Part shown: piece by piece, positions 47,276-62,799 of the stretch | How the letters are laid out: every line of letters begins with the position of its first letter | How positions within the stretch are numbered: the first letter of the stretch is position 1 | Source of the DNA: Aporrectodea caliginosa | Taxonomy: Eukaryota; Annelida; Clitellata; Crassiclitellata; Lumbricidae | Direction: 5' to 3' | Assembly: GCA_020284085.1 (NCBI GenBank) | Contig: JACEVL010000832.1 | Span: forward strand, 124,001-188,000 | DNA: 64,000 nucleotides | The notes under the pieces: generated by a model | What the model was told of the DNA's origin: nothing | Database searches by the model: none | Seen by the model: only the letters and a program-made list of their open reading frames with translations | Position numbers and translations under genes: made by a program

Positions 47276-49967
47276 TAGGGAGCTATATGCTTTTTCTGGT
47301 ATCAGTTCACCCCACCCACCTTATGACGTCATCACCTTTTGCTCTAGTAATATCAGTTTTTCTGAAAACTGAAATGGAAAGGAGCTGGTAATATCAGTTT
47401 TAGATGGGGTCAAAGTTCAATTCTCGACGACCACCTCGGGGCAAAAACAGACACCCATTAAAGCTGGGCAAGGGTCATTTCAAGGGTTGCTCTTCTTGTG
47501 GGGCGTGCGTGTGCCTACCCCTCCCCATTCTTCTTTCGCTTTACATGCCACAGCAAAGCTCATTGAATATTCATTAACCACAAAGTGGGCAGCATTTTAC
47601 ACTACAGCTGCACATTCTTTGGCCCATACCGCCATTTCTCTTACACACACAGCCCATTTTAGGTTCAAACCTACAACTACCAGCCCTCCCCAGCAACGCT
47701 CTTAGAAACTTCATAAAGCTCATTTTGCAATATTTCTCAATACAGGCATGCACTCTCTAAGGCTAAGCCTTCATGCACATTTTTCACTCTTACAGGAGGG
47801 CTCTTCCTCTTTCATTACGTACTTGACAGACATATAAACTTTTAATGCTAAGCAGATGTCTTCAGCAATCCTTTTGCTCACTAGACTGAGCGAAACTTAC
47901 AACCTTTTACAGTATGAAGACTGAAATGGTAAACTTAGCTCTGTAGCTCAAATCTCACGGAATATTTTGCAAGAACAGAAGCATATATTAGTGTTTCTAT
48001 AGTTGATAACCTATCGTTATGCTACAAGAATGTACATTATATGGATAATGTAGAGCAAACAGGTCAATTGTAAACCCACAAATTTTAGAATGTGCGCGTT
48101 TACTTAACAGAGGTATAATTTTCTGGAGAATTTGGAGACGTAAGTTGAGTGTTTACTTTGTTGTATGACGATTTCTAGTATGAAATCAGACTGAATTGGA
48201 AGAAGAAATGGTAGGCTACCTTTTAAAGATAAGCATCGAACCTGATGTTTTTTGATGTAGCAAAGACACGAGTATGCTTAGACTAGGAACCCGTGTCTAG
48301 CCATGGGGAGGCTGCCACTCGCTTGACTGACATTTTAGAAGTATATGCATTTCGCCTTGTAGAAATGGAGGTAGAGAGAGGTGGGGAGGCAAGGAAGCAT
48401 GGTGGCTAAGAAGCAGAGTGGCAGAAGTAGAGAGAGAGAGAGAGAGAGAGATGGAGCGAAGAATATTGAGAGAGGGGCATGGAGGCTGGGAGGCAGCGAG
48501 GGTGGGAGAGAGAGACAAACTCTCAGTATTTTGTCAATTTTAATCGACTCGAATAAGCGCCGAATCATTATTTTCACCTGGCGAGAAGTGCATTAACTAG
48601 TTTTGTGGGAGAGACGCGTAAAATAATGGCGTTTAACAGAGGAATTTTGAGTAAAGTTTAGCAGAAGAGATAGAGAGAGAGATATTGTGAAACCAAAATC
48701 TTTAAAGTCGTAAGAACTTTTCAGATTCTTGCGAACTTTACAAAACCAAAAACTTTTGAAACAGCTGTCTTCGCTAACGTTGAGGCGTACAAATTAACAA
48801 AGCTAACAACGGGCTTGCTAACTAAGAGTAAAATGATGAGACACCAAATTCAAAAACAATGCAATTTGTGCCTAATGACTAATAAATTAGCCTTAGTGTG
48901 CATTGTAAATGAAATATAGCCCAACGCTGCACGCCTAGGTGTAAAAGCGCAAATACACTGGTTATAACAGCTTGCCTATGCCTATAGTGTAAAAGAACAC
49001 AATTTGTATTTAATGAACAATAAATTGGGCTTAGTCAGCCTTGTAAAACACTGCTTGTGCAAATATTCGTTAAGATTTGTTCACCCTTGTAAAACAATGC
49101 ATGTGCAAATACAAGAGCAAAGCCTAGCTGCAGTGAGCTCCTCGCTTAATGTTGGCCTAAGTGTAAAAACAATGGTAGTATGTGTGTGTTACCAAAGATG
49201 GCAAATTCCGCTTTGCTCCGAGATGTGCGCCTTGCAATACTTGGCTAAAGAAGGGTGAGGGGCATGGGTGGAAGATGAAGGCTAGCGAGTAAAAATTGGC
49301 TGCATGTCTAAGTGAAAAGTTTGGTGTTGCATGAAAGAATGGGCAGCTGTAGTGTAAAATACAGCAATTTTTGAGCTGCGTGTGCTTGCTCGCTCATTGG
49401 TTACGTGTAGAAACGCCAAATGCAATGATGACAAGGCGTACACGCTAAGATGAATGTCCTGTAAGAGTGAAAAATGAAGGCTTAGAGAGTGCATGCCTGT
49501 ATTGAGAAATATTGCAAAATGAGCTTTATGAAGTTTCTAAGAGCGTTGCTTGGGAGGGCTGGTAGTTGTAGGTTTGAACCTAAAATGGACTGTGTGTGTA
49601 AGAGAAATGGCGGTATGGGCCAAAGAATGTGCAGCTGTAGTGTAAAATGCTGCCCACTTTGCGGTTAATGAATATTCAATGAGCTTTGCTGTGGCATGTA
49701 AAGCGAAAGAAGAATGGGGAGGGGTAGGCACACGCACGCCCCACAAGAAGAGCAACCCTTGAAATGACCCTTGCCCAGCTTTAATGGGTGTCTGTTTTTG
49801 CCCCGAGGTGGTCGTCGAGAATTGAACTTTGACCCCATCTAAAACTGATATTACCAGCTCCTTTCCATTTCAGTTTTCAGAAAAACTGATATTACTAGAG
49901 CAAAAGGTGATGACGTCATAAGGTGGGTGGGGTGAACTGATACCAGAAAAAGCATATAGCTCCCTAC

Positions 49968-49972
<5 letters not shown>
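47276..49972. mobile_element. Large palindromic (foldback) element, near-identical arms
   Basis: Left arm about 47276-47797 and right arm about 49458-49972 are inverted copies with only a few mismatches and one small indel seen by eye (about 99%). Loop of about 1.7 kb with a (GA)n tract (48425-48450) and no recognised gene. A 72-codon frame in each arm (47487-47705; 49755-49537 minus) is simply the repeat read twice. Likely a foldback-type transposon or a recent inverted duplication. Confidence 0.75.
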
Positions 49973-50049
<77 letters not shown>

Positions 50050-50293
50050 TTTTTTATGCCCCGAGGTATACAGGATCCCTCAGGGACTTGAACATTATCT
50101 ATTAGAAAATTGTCTGGAAAGGCCCTACTCAACTATCTCTTGACCGGCGAAAGTGCCCCCAAAAGCCACTGCATTAAAACGTTGTATCGTCATTGAGATT
50201 CGTTGGAACAAAAAAGATGTCTCCCTTGGGTCTCCAGTTACGGTGCCTAGCTTTTTTCCCAGGTCCGAAAGGAAGGTCAGACCTTCGTTGTTG

Positions 50294-50296
<3 letters not shown>

Positions 50297-50347
<51 letters not shown>

Positions 50348-50387
50348 GTTATTATTATTATTATTAATAATGATGATAATAATGATG

Positions 50388-50426
<39 letters not shown>

Positions 50427-50427
50427 T
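50297..50427. repeat. (TTA)n then (TAA)n tracts
   Basis: An inverted pair of trinucleotide runs meeting near 50366, able to form a hairpin. Confidence 0.9.
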
Positions 50428-50507
50428 CTGTACGTTGGGACGAGAACCTTTCTATAGTTCTATAGTTTCTTAGAACCTCAGGATCATTTGAACCTCGGGC
50501 GAAATAA

Positions 50508-50516
50508 GTAGTAGTA

Positions 50517-50567
<51 letters not shown>

Positions 50568-50692
50568 CAGTAGCAGTAGCAGTAGCAGTAGCAGTAGCAG
50601 TAGCAGTAGCAGTAGCAGTAGCAGTAGCAGTAGCAGTAGCAGTAGCAGTAGCAGTAGCAGTAGCAGTAGCAGTAGCAGTAGCAGTAGTAGTA
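50508..50692. repeat. (TAG)n and (CAGTAG)n microsatellite
   Basis: A pure TAG block followed by a regular 6-bp CAGTAG block of about 22 units. Confidence 0.95.
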
Positions 50693-50999
50693 AATCAGTT
50701 CCAGGCTAAACAGTTGATGCCCCTTAATTGTTCAATCAGATTGAGGCAGTAAACAGCTGACTTAAAATCAATAGAGAACTTGCAACAGCGAAAGACATAC
50801 AGTTACTGTAGGCCTACCTATAGATAACTTCCTAAACAAGTGAAACACAACTACAGTCAGTTAACGAGCAGTTTGATCTGATCAACATAAAATAACCGAG
50901 AACTGTTAGTTTAACTATATTATGCGACTTCATTACTACGGCAATTTACACATTTTCTGCTGAATCTGTCTAAGACCGACTCCTTCAACTATGCACGAG

Positions 51000-52873
<1,874 letters not shown>

Positions 52874-53189
52874 TGCACGAGTTATTAATTCCGTAAATTT
52901 TATTTAGTTGGATGGATTATTTCACAGATTATTTCGTAAGTAAATCTGAATACCATGCACATTATAACAGATCACAGCAAAATTAGCATGAGAGTTTTGC
53001 CCGCACTAACCATCCTCCTTACAATTTACTCGCAATCGTAATATACAACGCCCAAACAGCGCTCAATAGTCCGACTAACCAAACAGTTTTTCGATGTTAG
53101 CAACCATTCTTTGGTTACAACAGTGACTTTGGAGGGGTTGAAGCAAGGACAAGGACGAACAAAATACATCTATGGAAGATCTGTGTTGA

Positions 53190-53490
53190 GGGAGGTTAGT
53201 TTAGGCATAAAAAGACATTAAACTTAGCCTAGATTGTAATTGTCATTGTTATTGAACTTTTGATCATGTTCAATTGAACATTTGTATAGCGCGACTCAGA
53301 GATTCAGAGGCGCTCCCGACGCACGTCAGTGCTGTCTCTAACAAATAAGATGGTCTTCAGGCGTTTCCGAAACAGAGGAAGGGAAAGGCTGAGAAGCTCG
53401 AGACGCAATTCATGCGGAAGGTGGTTATAACTAGAGGGCCGACATAAGATGCTGGTTAGGTTCCTAGAACTAAATAGCATTCTATTGATA
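53190..53490 (-). mobile_element. LINE 3' fragment
   Basis: Minus-strand frame NHLPHELRLELLSLSLPLFR followed by KRLKTILF is the post-RT signature; 3' end gcgctatacaaatgttcaat matches 8222-8290. Confidence 0.7.
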
Positions 53491-53993
53491 ATTTGCATTG
53501 TAGACATTGAACTAATCGCTTGACATGCAAGACTTCAATGAACTTTCATTGAAGTAAACTATTAACTTGAAAGAACTGCATGATTATCCAATGAACTGCT
53601 AAGATGTGGCCGAATAGTGGACTTGTTAATTAAAAGTAGCGAGTGTTACGACCAAGCACTTGGAAACTCTACAGTTACTCTCCCGGATATTCTCGGTAGC
53701 TGGTCCAAAACTGCGGAATTCGCTGCTCCGCTATGTGCCTTCTATTGGCTCTTAGTTGTCTTCTAACTCTTAACGTAAGATTCACCTCTTTCAACTCGAA
53801 TATCAACCGAAGACTGATTGTCTCGTTTCCTGACTTCGACTGCACGTTTATCTCCAACGGATTTCGATTCTTTGCTGATTTCACACTGAGGCGAACATTG
53901 ATTGATGATGTGCGTTGTGCATTTTGATAACGGCTCTTCAGAAGTCATTTAAAATTATAATAAAACAATTATGATAACAAGAATAATAATAAC

Positions 53994-54523
53994 CAGTGTT
54001 ATTTTAGTTCCTGAGAATAGAATAGGAATAATAATTATTTTAAATTAGTTCCACGGAACGAAAACTGGAATAAAAATTAAGTCTGGAACGAGAATAGAAT
54101 AGGAATAAAAATGTCAATATTTCTCTCGGACGAGAACAGAATAGAATAAAAATTATTTCTTTATTTTTAATAGCTATGCGGACTGGTCACTTTTTAGTGT
54201 GTCTGCCAAGAAACTGTTTTATTAACAGTCGCATTCACATTGTCCATACTATACTAATCTCATAAATAGGTCAATATACTGTTTTGTGTGACAGTCTGAT
54301 AGACATTAATCGTTCATGTTAGACATTTCTTTGAGAAGTGGAAGTGGAACTACAAATATAAATTTTCTGGAACTGGAACTAAAATTATTTCTAAATAGGA
54401 AGTGGAACTAGAATAAGAATAAAATTTATTTATAAAGAAGAACTAAAACTAGAACTAAAATGAAGACAGTGGAATAGAATAAGAATAGGAATAGAAATTA
54501 ATCTTGGAACTAAAATAACACTG
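53994..54523. mobile_element. 530-bp hAT MITE
   Basis: 8-bp target duplication ATAATAAC (53986-53993, 54524-54531) and perfect 18-bp inverted ends CAGTGTTATTTTAGTTCC. Interior of aatagaataggaata-type repeats. Confidence 0.92.
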
Positions 54524-54775
54524 ATAATAACCCTAGTAAACTCTGCCATCTAGCCTCGTAGACTATCAGTGACGATAATCTGAACGTCTCATTTACATGT
54601 AGAAGCAGACACATCAACCAAATTAATCTGATAGGCGAAAATGCCGATTTCAGCTAATAAAATATGCATGCATAAGAAATCAGCTTTCGAGTGAGACGTA
54701 GATTGAGCCGAACAGAAAAATCAGATTATTCAGTAGGAGGAGGAGGACGAAGAGGAGGAGGAAGCTCATGTCGTG

Positions 54776-54903
54776 TATAAATAAGCGGCGGTCTTCTCTG
54801 TTTGAAGACTTGCAGACGTAAGAGACAGCCACATCAAGAGCCGACACCGAGCTGTGGACCGATTGCTTGCAAAAACTCTACACTTGACTACACTTGAAAA
54901 TAC
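54776..54903 (+). promoter_or_regulatory. Gene delta promoter and 5' UTR exon (E1)
   Basis: TATAAATA at 54776-54783, conserved 5' UTR exon (agagccgacaccgagctgtg), donor GTAAGT at 54904. Confidence 0.75.
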
Positions 54904-55738
54904 GTAAGTATCAGGCGCGTCCAGATCTTTAAACCTGTCACGCGTATTAACTATCTGAATGACACCGTTTTAAAGCAAGAGCAACGACAGTTCATGACAA
55001 GTTATAGAGTCTATAAGGCATAGTTATTTGAAGCTGATGAGAAAATAACTGGAAAGGCGCGATTGCAGTTGCAGAAGTTCGCTAAATTAGAATCTAACAG
55101 ATATAAATCATTTAAGAAACCGAAAGGAACAGTAGGGTAGAAATTATAAAGTGTAAGAGTGGTACACTCGCGGAAGGGCTTGGATAATACTATCTCAGTT
55201 GAAACTAACACTACTCTTAAGAAGACGCCATGAATCATGAGTTATATGAAGCTATAAAGCATTCCAAGTTTACTTGCAGTGGGTCTACCACAGTTGCAAC
55301 TCCGATTTTTGCACATTGATTTTGTTTTGATTAGGATTTTGTGAATAAGTTCACTCCCGACTGCGCTTTATGGGTGCTGTAGACATCTTTAGACATCTTG
55401 AGATTACGAATACGTCTGAGCGTGCATTTAAACAACCCTTATGCGGTATCACGCTGCGTTTTAATAGCGATTCTAGTCAAATAAAGACTGTCATTTTCAA
55501 AGGCAATGTAAATTCTGTCATTTCCACTACCTCTTGCAGTGCCAAAGACCAATTAATAAACAAATCATGATGGACTCAACTTATTTAATGTTGCCTAGTA
55601 ATCACAAAACTCACAACATAGTTGCCTAATAATCATAAAACAAAATAGACTAATATATGAACTCTTCTCTTTTTAAGAAACCGCCTGTACTTGACGACTT
55701 CAGAAACTGTTCAGTGTTTGTACTGTTTCAGCCTGAGA

Positions 55739-55849
55739 ATGAGTTTATCATGGAATCCGTTTGCTGGTCGTCTGCTGATCATTCTTCTTGTCGTCACTTT
55801 GACGGTTTGTGTGGCATCGGAAAAAGTCGACGACAATGATTCGCTTCAG
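55739..55849 (+). CDS. Gene delta, signal-peptide exon (E2)
   Basis: Acceptor tactgtttcag ends at 55731; ATG 55739; 37 codons. Signal core LLIILLVVTLTVCVA then an acidic start of the propeptide. Donor is GC (CAG|GCATGT at 55850), as in beta. The neighbouring GT dinucleotides would shift the frame. Secreted precursor, first coding exon. Confidence 0.85.
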
Positions 55850-57231
55850 GCATGTGTAGGCCTATGCTCATCGTTCGACATCAAGATTTTACTCTAAAAT
55901 ATGGATCGTTATTTTTATCAGCAGACAACTGCATACATAAGAAAAATTGAAGTCACACAATTATTTACTTAGCCTACAACGTTAGGCCTATCCCATACCA
56001 GTTCGCAAATAAGATAAACTATAGCTAGGCTACAACCTCGTACCATTCTCTATCAGGGTGTCCACTGTCCATTCTTCTTTGTATTCAAAGGTACTCTCTC
56101 AAAATTAATCCCGACATTCAGTGTGTAAGACAGGAACACAGGTGTACACTGACTCTGTCAGATAAATCAAGGAATTATGGCCTGTAAATATATAGACCTT
56201 CGAACCAACCACAATCTCTTTCAGTTTATTTCAGGTTCAAATGATTGCATAGGTATCCTTTTCAATCGTAGCCCATCTCTGTTGAGTATCATGCATTTTG
56301 AGTGCAACTTCAAGCTTCTAATGAATATGATACGAGTTGCTCCATCCAGCTGTTCACAATCAAGCTACGTTAAAACTGCACCCACAGCTAAATCCTCTTC
56401 TTGTTCTGCCTCTGCAACCCACCCTAGAACAGCATCAACGATTTCAAATGTAACATCATGATGAACCCTTGGCCTCATCCCTCGGGATTCTGATCTGGCA
56501 CTAAACCTGACCAAACTAGCTGGATAATGCTGACTTGATTTGATTAGCGTAACTGATAAGTCATCCCTGACCCGGTTGGTTGGAGTCGGAGATTTCGGAG
56601 CTTTACATGGACAGTTAGCAGCCTATCGAATCGAAATGAGACCGCATTTCACACTCGAGAAATCAATCAAACCAAATATACGAAAGGATCCAAGAGGCAG
56701 GCCACTGGTTGCAAAGTTGCTGAGCAAGTTAATTTCTTAGTGTAGGTTTAAAATGATTCCACTCTTAGAGTTTACAGCTCGGACAAAGTTGAAAGCGAAT
56801 TGGAATTAAGGTTCTACTTATCTTCTTTATAGAGTGGAAACCTATAGCCCATCACTTTTCAAAGATATACTTAGTAGTACTAGTCATTTATGACACATAG
56901 TAGCACATTACATATAAGAATGCCAATAATCTTAGGCTACAATGTGGAAGCGAATGTATAGGTCCATAAATTGTGGGCTCTTCTCGTTGCACGAAAAAAG
57001 CATTGTAGATCTGTTCTGGATTTCTCAAAGCAACATTCGTAATCGTAAAATCCTATTCACGAGTGCTGCGTCGTATCAGAGGAGTTTTCAGAAATCGACA
57101 GCCAGTGGGAGTCCGAGTCCGATTGCCATAGAGACCAGAGAGCGTCAGAACAGCTTTTTAATACGGCAGGTTCCGTTGAGGACGAAAAGCTTGGAGAGGT
57201 TGCTAGAGTTGTTCTTGATTTCTTCTCTTAG

Positions 57232-57340
57232 ACTGACCAATTGTTGGCGAAACTTAAGAAAGCCACTAGGCTGACGAAGGACGAAAGACTTCCCGGAGAG
57301 CCGTCATTAGGTGACAACGCCAAAGGAAACATTCAGAAAC
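57232..57340 (+). CDS. Gene delta, propeptide exon (E3)
   Basis: Acceptor gatttcttctcttag ends at 57231; donor GTAAGT at 57341. 36 codons plus one base; LLAKLKKATRLTKDERLPGE core and ...GNIQK end, giving a KRR cleavage site with E4. Confidence 0.85.
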
Positions 57341-57540
57341 GTAAGTTCCGTGAATTACTTCACGCCCTGTGTCAGGTTGATTCATTGTTTGTTTCATGCC
57401 TTGATCATTTAACATAAGTGAGGCTCTAATGCATCTACGTCTCGGAACGCTATTTAGGCTTTGATATGTTCTGAAAAAGTGTGCTAAACATACGCAGGCC
57501 TACACTGTGTATACTCATCCGTGCATACATACAGTACATA

Positions 57541-57676
57541 CGTGCTTATTGTATTGTATTGTATTGTATTTGAACACTTGTTATAGCGCCCCTACCAGAT
57601 TGCCCATTCAGAGGCGCTCTTGTATTTGTATATATATATATATATATATATAATTATATATATATATATATATATA
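57541..57676. repeat. LINE 3' end, (ATTGT)n tail and (TA)n tract
   Basis: attgtattgtattg tail with gcgcccctaccagattgccc and gaggcgct (minus LINE 3' end), then (TA)n at 57630-57676. Equivalent to the 39005 insertion in beta. Confidence 0.6.
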
Positions 57677-57689
57677 TACACTTACAAAT

Positions 57690-57960
57690 AGCCTTTTTAA
57701 AATAGCCGCTACATAAGTCCATGGCATTCACGACTTGCATTGGCTTCCTGTAGAATTCAGATTAAGATTTAAACGGGTTGTCTTACATAAACACCCGCAT
57801 AACGAACGCTTCTGACCACATTCACCCACTACTCTCTCTCCTTACATACCGCCATGCAGTCTGCGATCTTCGCGTTTGGGTCTGTTGGTTGAGGCTCGGT
57901 GTAGCATTGTGATGGGCTCTCGTGCATTCCATATTTAGACCAAGAGCCTACTTTTGTTCC
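57690..57960 (+). mobile_element. LINE 3' end, plus strand, delta intron 3
   Basis: Paralog of 27792-28213 and 39193-39513 (gccatgcagtctgcgatctt, gggctctcgtgcattccat). The end before the microsatellite differs. Confidence 0.65.
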
Positions 57961-58369
57961 ACACCTTCACCGTCTTGCTCGAGACTGCTACTATAAGCAG
58001 CGCTACTGCTAGTTTGTCGTGTACCTAATTCATTGCTTTAGTAACGAATGACGATTAGGCCTACTATTGCTGCCCGTGAAGATTGTCTTTCTGCGTACAA
58101 AGAAAGAAACGTCCATACTGGTAGTTATTCGGTTTTAAAAACAAAACTAAGAGAATAGGTATGGGGCCGAGCTGGGAAAGTGCACCAGTAGCGGCTATAG
58201 ACACGCCAACTGATTAACCATAGCTGCTAATAGGGCAACGCATGCGCACTGCATTCATTTATATCAACTTGCGCTTCATAAATCTTATACTAACAATAAT
58301 AATAATTATAATAATAATATTAATCATAAATATAGTAATAATTGCAGTCGTAATAACAGTGGTAGTAGT

Positions 58370-59485
<1,116 letters not shown>

Positions 59486-59734
59486 AAACCAACAGTAAAA
59501 AGCACTTATTTGCAGAAACAAAATAACCAGATGTGTATTCGCACAGTCAGCTATATGAAGTACACCTATAACTCTCTTCTTAAACCGCTGAGAATAACAA
59601 CCCTTTGTTGCCTGATGTTTCTCTTACCCTTTAAAACAGGGACGCTGATGTCCGGTGTGTGCCCCGTTGTACAACTCTCAGGTTTACTACGTCCAATATT
59701 CATTGTCTCTAGCAAAATATATATTTCTTTGTAG

Positions 59735-59790
59735 GCCGTGTATGTAGTTGGATCGAATTCTGGCAGGGAAGCTGGCAATGTTTCCGTTGA
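59735..59790 (+). CDS. Gene delta, mature-peptide exon (E4)
   Basis: Acceptor atatttctttgtag ends at 59734. Arg completion, then 17 codons and TGA (59788-59790). Two cysteines spaced C-x11-C and three Trp, following a tribasic KRR. Total precursor 276 bases, 91 codons plus stop. A longer overlapping frame (59738-60040) is a shadow. Confidence 0.78.
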
Positions 59791-60068
59791 TTGGCTGTCG
59801 CCTGTCCCACATACTGACGGGTTGACGTCGACAGTGACTCTTGTAGACTCCTTCTGTCAAGCGGACACGATCGTCGAGCTTACGCTCAGTGAGCTTTTGG
59901 AAAAACTTCATAGAAATTTTGAAAACTTACACTCTAACCAACACTTAATTAGATCCGACACTCAATTGGCTATATACAAATACATATATATATACATATA
60001 TATATACATATATATAATTATGTATATCATTAGTTCTTGACGTCAACCAATTGGCGGCGATGGGTACG

Positions 60069-60074
60069 AATAAA
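60069..60074 (+). terminator. Poly(A) signal, gene delta
   Basis: AATAAA in the block conserved with alpha and beta, followed by ccattgtcttcggtc. Confidence 0.6.
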
Positions 60075-60175
60075 TGATTTCCATTGTCTTCGGTCATTTG
60101 TCAAGTACATTGCTCCCTTTAGTGCTAGTGCTAGTCTCAGTGCTCTTATGTCCTCGTTTAATCACCCCGGCAAAC

Positions 60176-61011
60176 GGTACCCCGTCAGAACGGCCCAGGA
60201 CAAATCGGCCCCGACAAAACGGCCCCGACAAATGGGCCCCGACAAAACGGCCCCGACAAAACGGTCCTCCTCAAAATGTCCTCGACAAATTATCCACGTC
60301 ATTTCGGCCCCCGTCATAACGGCCCCCGTCATATCGACCCCGTCAAATCGGCCCTCGAGGGCCCCGACAAATCGGCCCCAGTCATATCGGCCCCAGTCAC
60401 ATCGGCCCCTCACAAAATATCCCATGTCCCAAGTACTTTTAAGTTAGATTGATGAAAAGAATTCTTTGCGTAAATAGAACTCGTATTGGTAAAACCGTAG
60501 TTTACGTTGCCAAATTATTTTATGTGGTCAGTTTAAAATGGAAGTTGGATTTATGAAAAGCAATTCGTTGCGTAAATTGAAGTTGGATTTATGATAGTTG
60601 TCATTGAAAGCATTTAAATAATTAAATACGCCAACCAGTTAGCATTAGACGGTACCCGCAGTCCATTGTCCAGCTGAACCGTCGCTTGAGGCCTCATTTC
60701 AACATAGTTTGTCAGCGTAAGCTTAAAAGTACTTGGGACATTAAATATTTTGTATGTGGCCGACATGACTGGGGCCGATATGACTGGGGTCGATATGACG
60801 GGGGCCGATATGACTGGGGCCGATATGACTGGGGTCGATATGACGGGGGCCGATATCACTGGGGCCGATACGACGGGGGCCGATTTGACGGGGCTGTTTT
60901 GTCGAGGCCATTTTGACGGGGGCTGTTTTGTAGGGGCCGTTTTGTCGGGGCCCATTTGTCGGGGCCGTTTTGTCGGGGCCGATTTGTCCTGGGCCGTTCT
61001 AACGGGTCACC
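60176..61011. mobile_element. MULE-type foldback element, 836 bp
   Basis: 9-bp target duplication CCGGCAAAC/CCGACAAAC (60167-60175, 61012-61020). Inverted arms of about 250 bp made of tandem 16-bp units of the type cggccccgacaaaa and cggccccagtcatat; ends GGTACCCCGTCAGAACGG and GGTGACCCGTTAGAACGG. Loop of about 300 bp. It landed in the end of the older Mutator-like remnant that units 1 and beta also carry (caccccgacaaactagcc), giving an empty-site comparison. Confidence 0.85.
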
Positions 61012-61216
61012 CCGACAAACTAGCCCTGACAAAATAGTCGCGACAACAAGACCCAAGACAAAATGACCCAAATCAAAATAGCCCAACAAAAAAGCTCAAA
61101 TATTTTATGGTAGGCCTATCATTAATGTTATTAATCAACTAGCTTCATACAGTGTTAAACAACAAGGCAAAGAACTTTTAACGTATACGCCTATTATAGT
61201 TGTAAAATGTTTTTAA

Positions 61217-62114
61217 CCCTTTGGAGGTGAGGTGGGGTATGACACACCCAATAGCTATTCTACGGTGCGTTTTCTACAGAAAAAGTGGAACCAGCTTGGA
61301 TTATTTTTGTCTACCTTAGTGAATGTGAAATACGGACACTTTAGGACAATTTAAGGTACTTTTGGACGCACTTCTTTCCATTTTTTGCATATTAAAGTGA
61401 AATTATAATTTTTCGTATATATGTTGATTTTAATTAGTTAAAAAAAGTAATGGATCAGGACCGAAAAAAGTGGGCGATAATAGAAGTTGTTGCAGATATA
61501 AGATATAATATAAGCTTCATTAGTATTGCATCTATTCAAGATTGATCCATTATCACGGATATAATGTCGCGTGTTCGCAAACGTTCATGTTTCAAAGGCC
61601 ACGAAGATGCCATTGCAGAAGGCTGCTTCGATTTTGAGCGCCACCGCCCTGGCTATTTCAATTATGATTGAAAATAGTTTATTTGTTCCCGATAATCACC
61701 AGTTTTAGCTGATAATTGGTTACAAAACTATAGTTTAGCTCACAATTAATGTTATGTAGTTGATATATGGTGGGTCCGATAGCGCATTGGATAACATCTG
61801 GCACAGAGAGCGAGAGGTACCGAGTTCGAGCCCCGTAGGGTAGACATGCTTTGTAGGCTGCTATTAGCGCCGTGTACTGCAGGCTGTCTGTTCTGTTAGT
61901 TGTTAAGATTTATGTCTTTTGTCATTTGTGTTCTTGTGAATTGTTTCAATTGCATAATTGTACACTGTAACCGGTTGCGGTTTGTCAATCGGATTGTTGA
62001 ATAAACGAAAATATTATTATAATATTGCGACTTGAGAGTAAAACATATGTGTTGGGGTATGTTATACCCCACCTCACCTCAAACGTTCCAATGCTTCACC
62101 TCACTTCCAAAGGG
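61217..62114. mobile_element. piggyBac-type MITE, 898 bp
   Basis: TTAA on both sides (61213-61216, 62115-62118). Inverted ends CCCTTTGGAGGTGAGGTG and CCCTTTGGAAGTGAGGTG. The paralogous spacer after beta (about 41590) reads aatgttttaaactagctcc without it, an empty site with one TTAA. Contains a tRNA-like SINE. Confidence 0.9.
61768..62030 (+). repeat. tRNA-derived SINE-like sequence
   Basis: Head with A box (tagcgcattggataac) and B box (gagttcgagcccc) spaced as in a tRNA gene, then an unrelated body ending in aataaacgaaaatattatta. The acceptor stem does not pair, so it is not a working tRNA gene. Confidence 0.6.
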
Positions 62115-62799
62115 TTAAACTAGCTCCAATGAACATTTATGACAGTTTAGTTTACAGTTATCTAAATACCAAGATAATGAGCAATTCCGTGAAGGTAGGC
62201 CAGTAAAGAATGTCAGATTCGGCGCAAGTCGTAATGAGAGTTTGCAGTCGTCGGTTTGGTTGAACGGACTTCGCTTTAGAAGGTACCAGAAAGAGACGGG
62301 AAAGGAACATGAGTAATCCGGTTTTTGTTATATGAAGCGCATGAAGCCAGTCTCATGAGTTTGGCGATTGGACAGCTAACTATCTGCTCATTCCGACAGG
62401 CCTTGAAGAGCATGCGAGATCAGCATACGCTGTCCCATTCTCTCTGTATTATGATCCTCCTGCTCGATGGGGGTGGTTCGATCTCGAAGACCAGCAATTA
62501 AAAGCCTCCTCTATAAATGGATTTGTGAACTCTACAGCGCAATCGTGTAGCAGTGAGTCTTGAAGGCTTCGCGTGCCATCGCTCAGCGGCTTATTATAAA
62601 AAACGGAAGGTGACAGCATATCGGCTCTACGAATGTCCAGACCACCGTTTTTAGCAGGTAAAAATGACTGTATCCATTGATAGTCGTACAAGTGGATCCT
62701 GAATGAGTGTGGGCATTTTGGTTTATGTCAGGTAAGAGATAATTTACAACAAAAAAGATGGTGATTAATGAAATTCAATCGCGCCGATCACTAATCTAG

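Noticed and set aside
47487..47705. 72-codon frame conserved with 49537-49755
   Set aside because: Conservation is explained by the near-identical inverted repeat; no start context, domain or splice support.
59738..60040. 100-codon frame overlapping delta E4
   Set aside because: In another frame than the one set by the E3 donor; runs into (TA)n and is not conserved in alpha or beta.
60037..60447. 136-codon Pro/Arg-rich frame, and similar frames at 60614-61089
   Set aside because: Made of the tandem 16-bp units in the arms of the MULE foldback element.
61768..61850. Candidate tRNA gene
   Set aside because: A and B boxes fit, but the acceptor stem does not pair; better explained as a SINE head.
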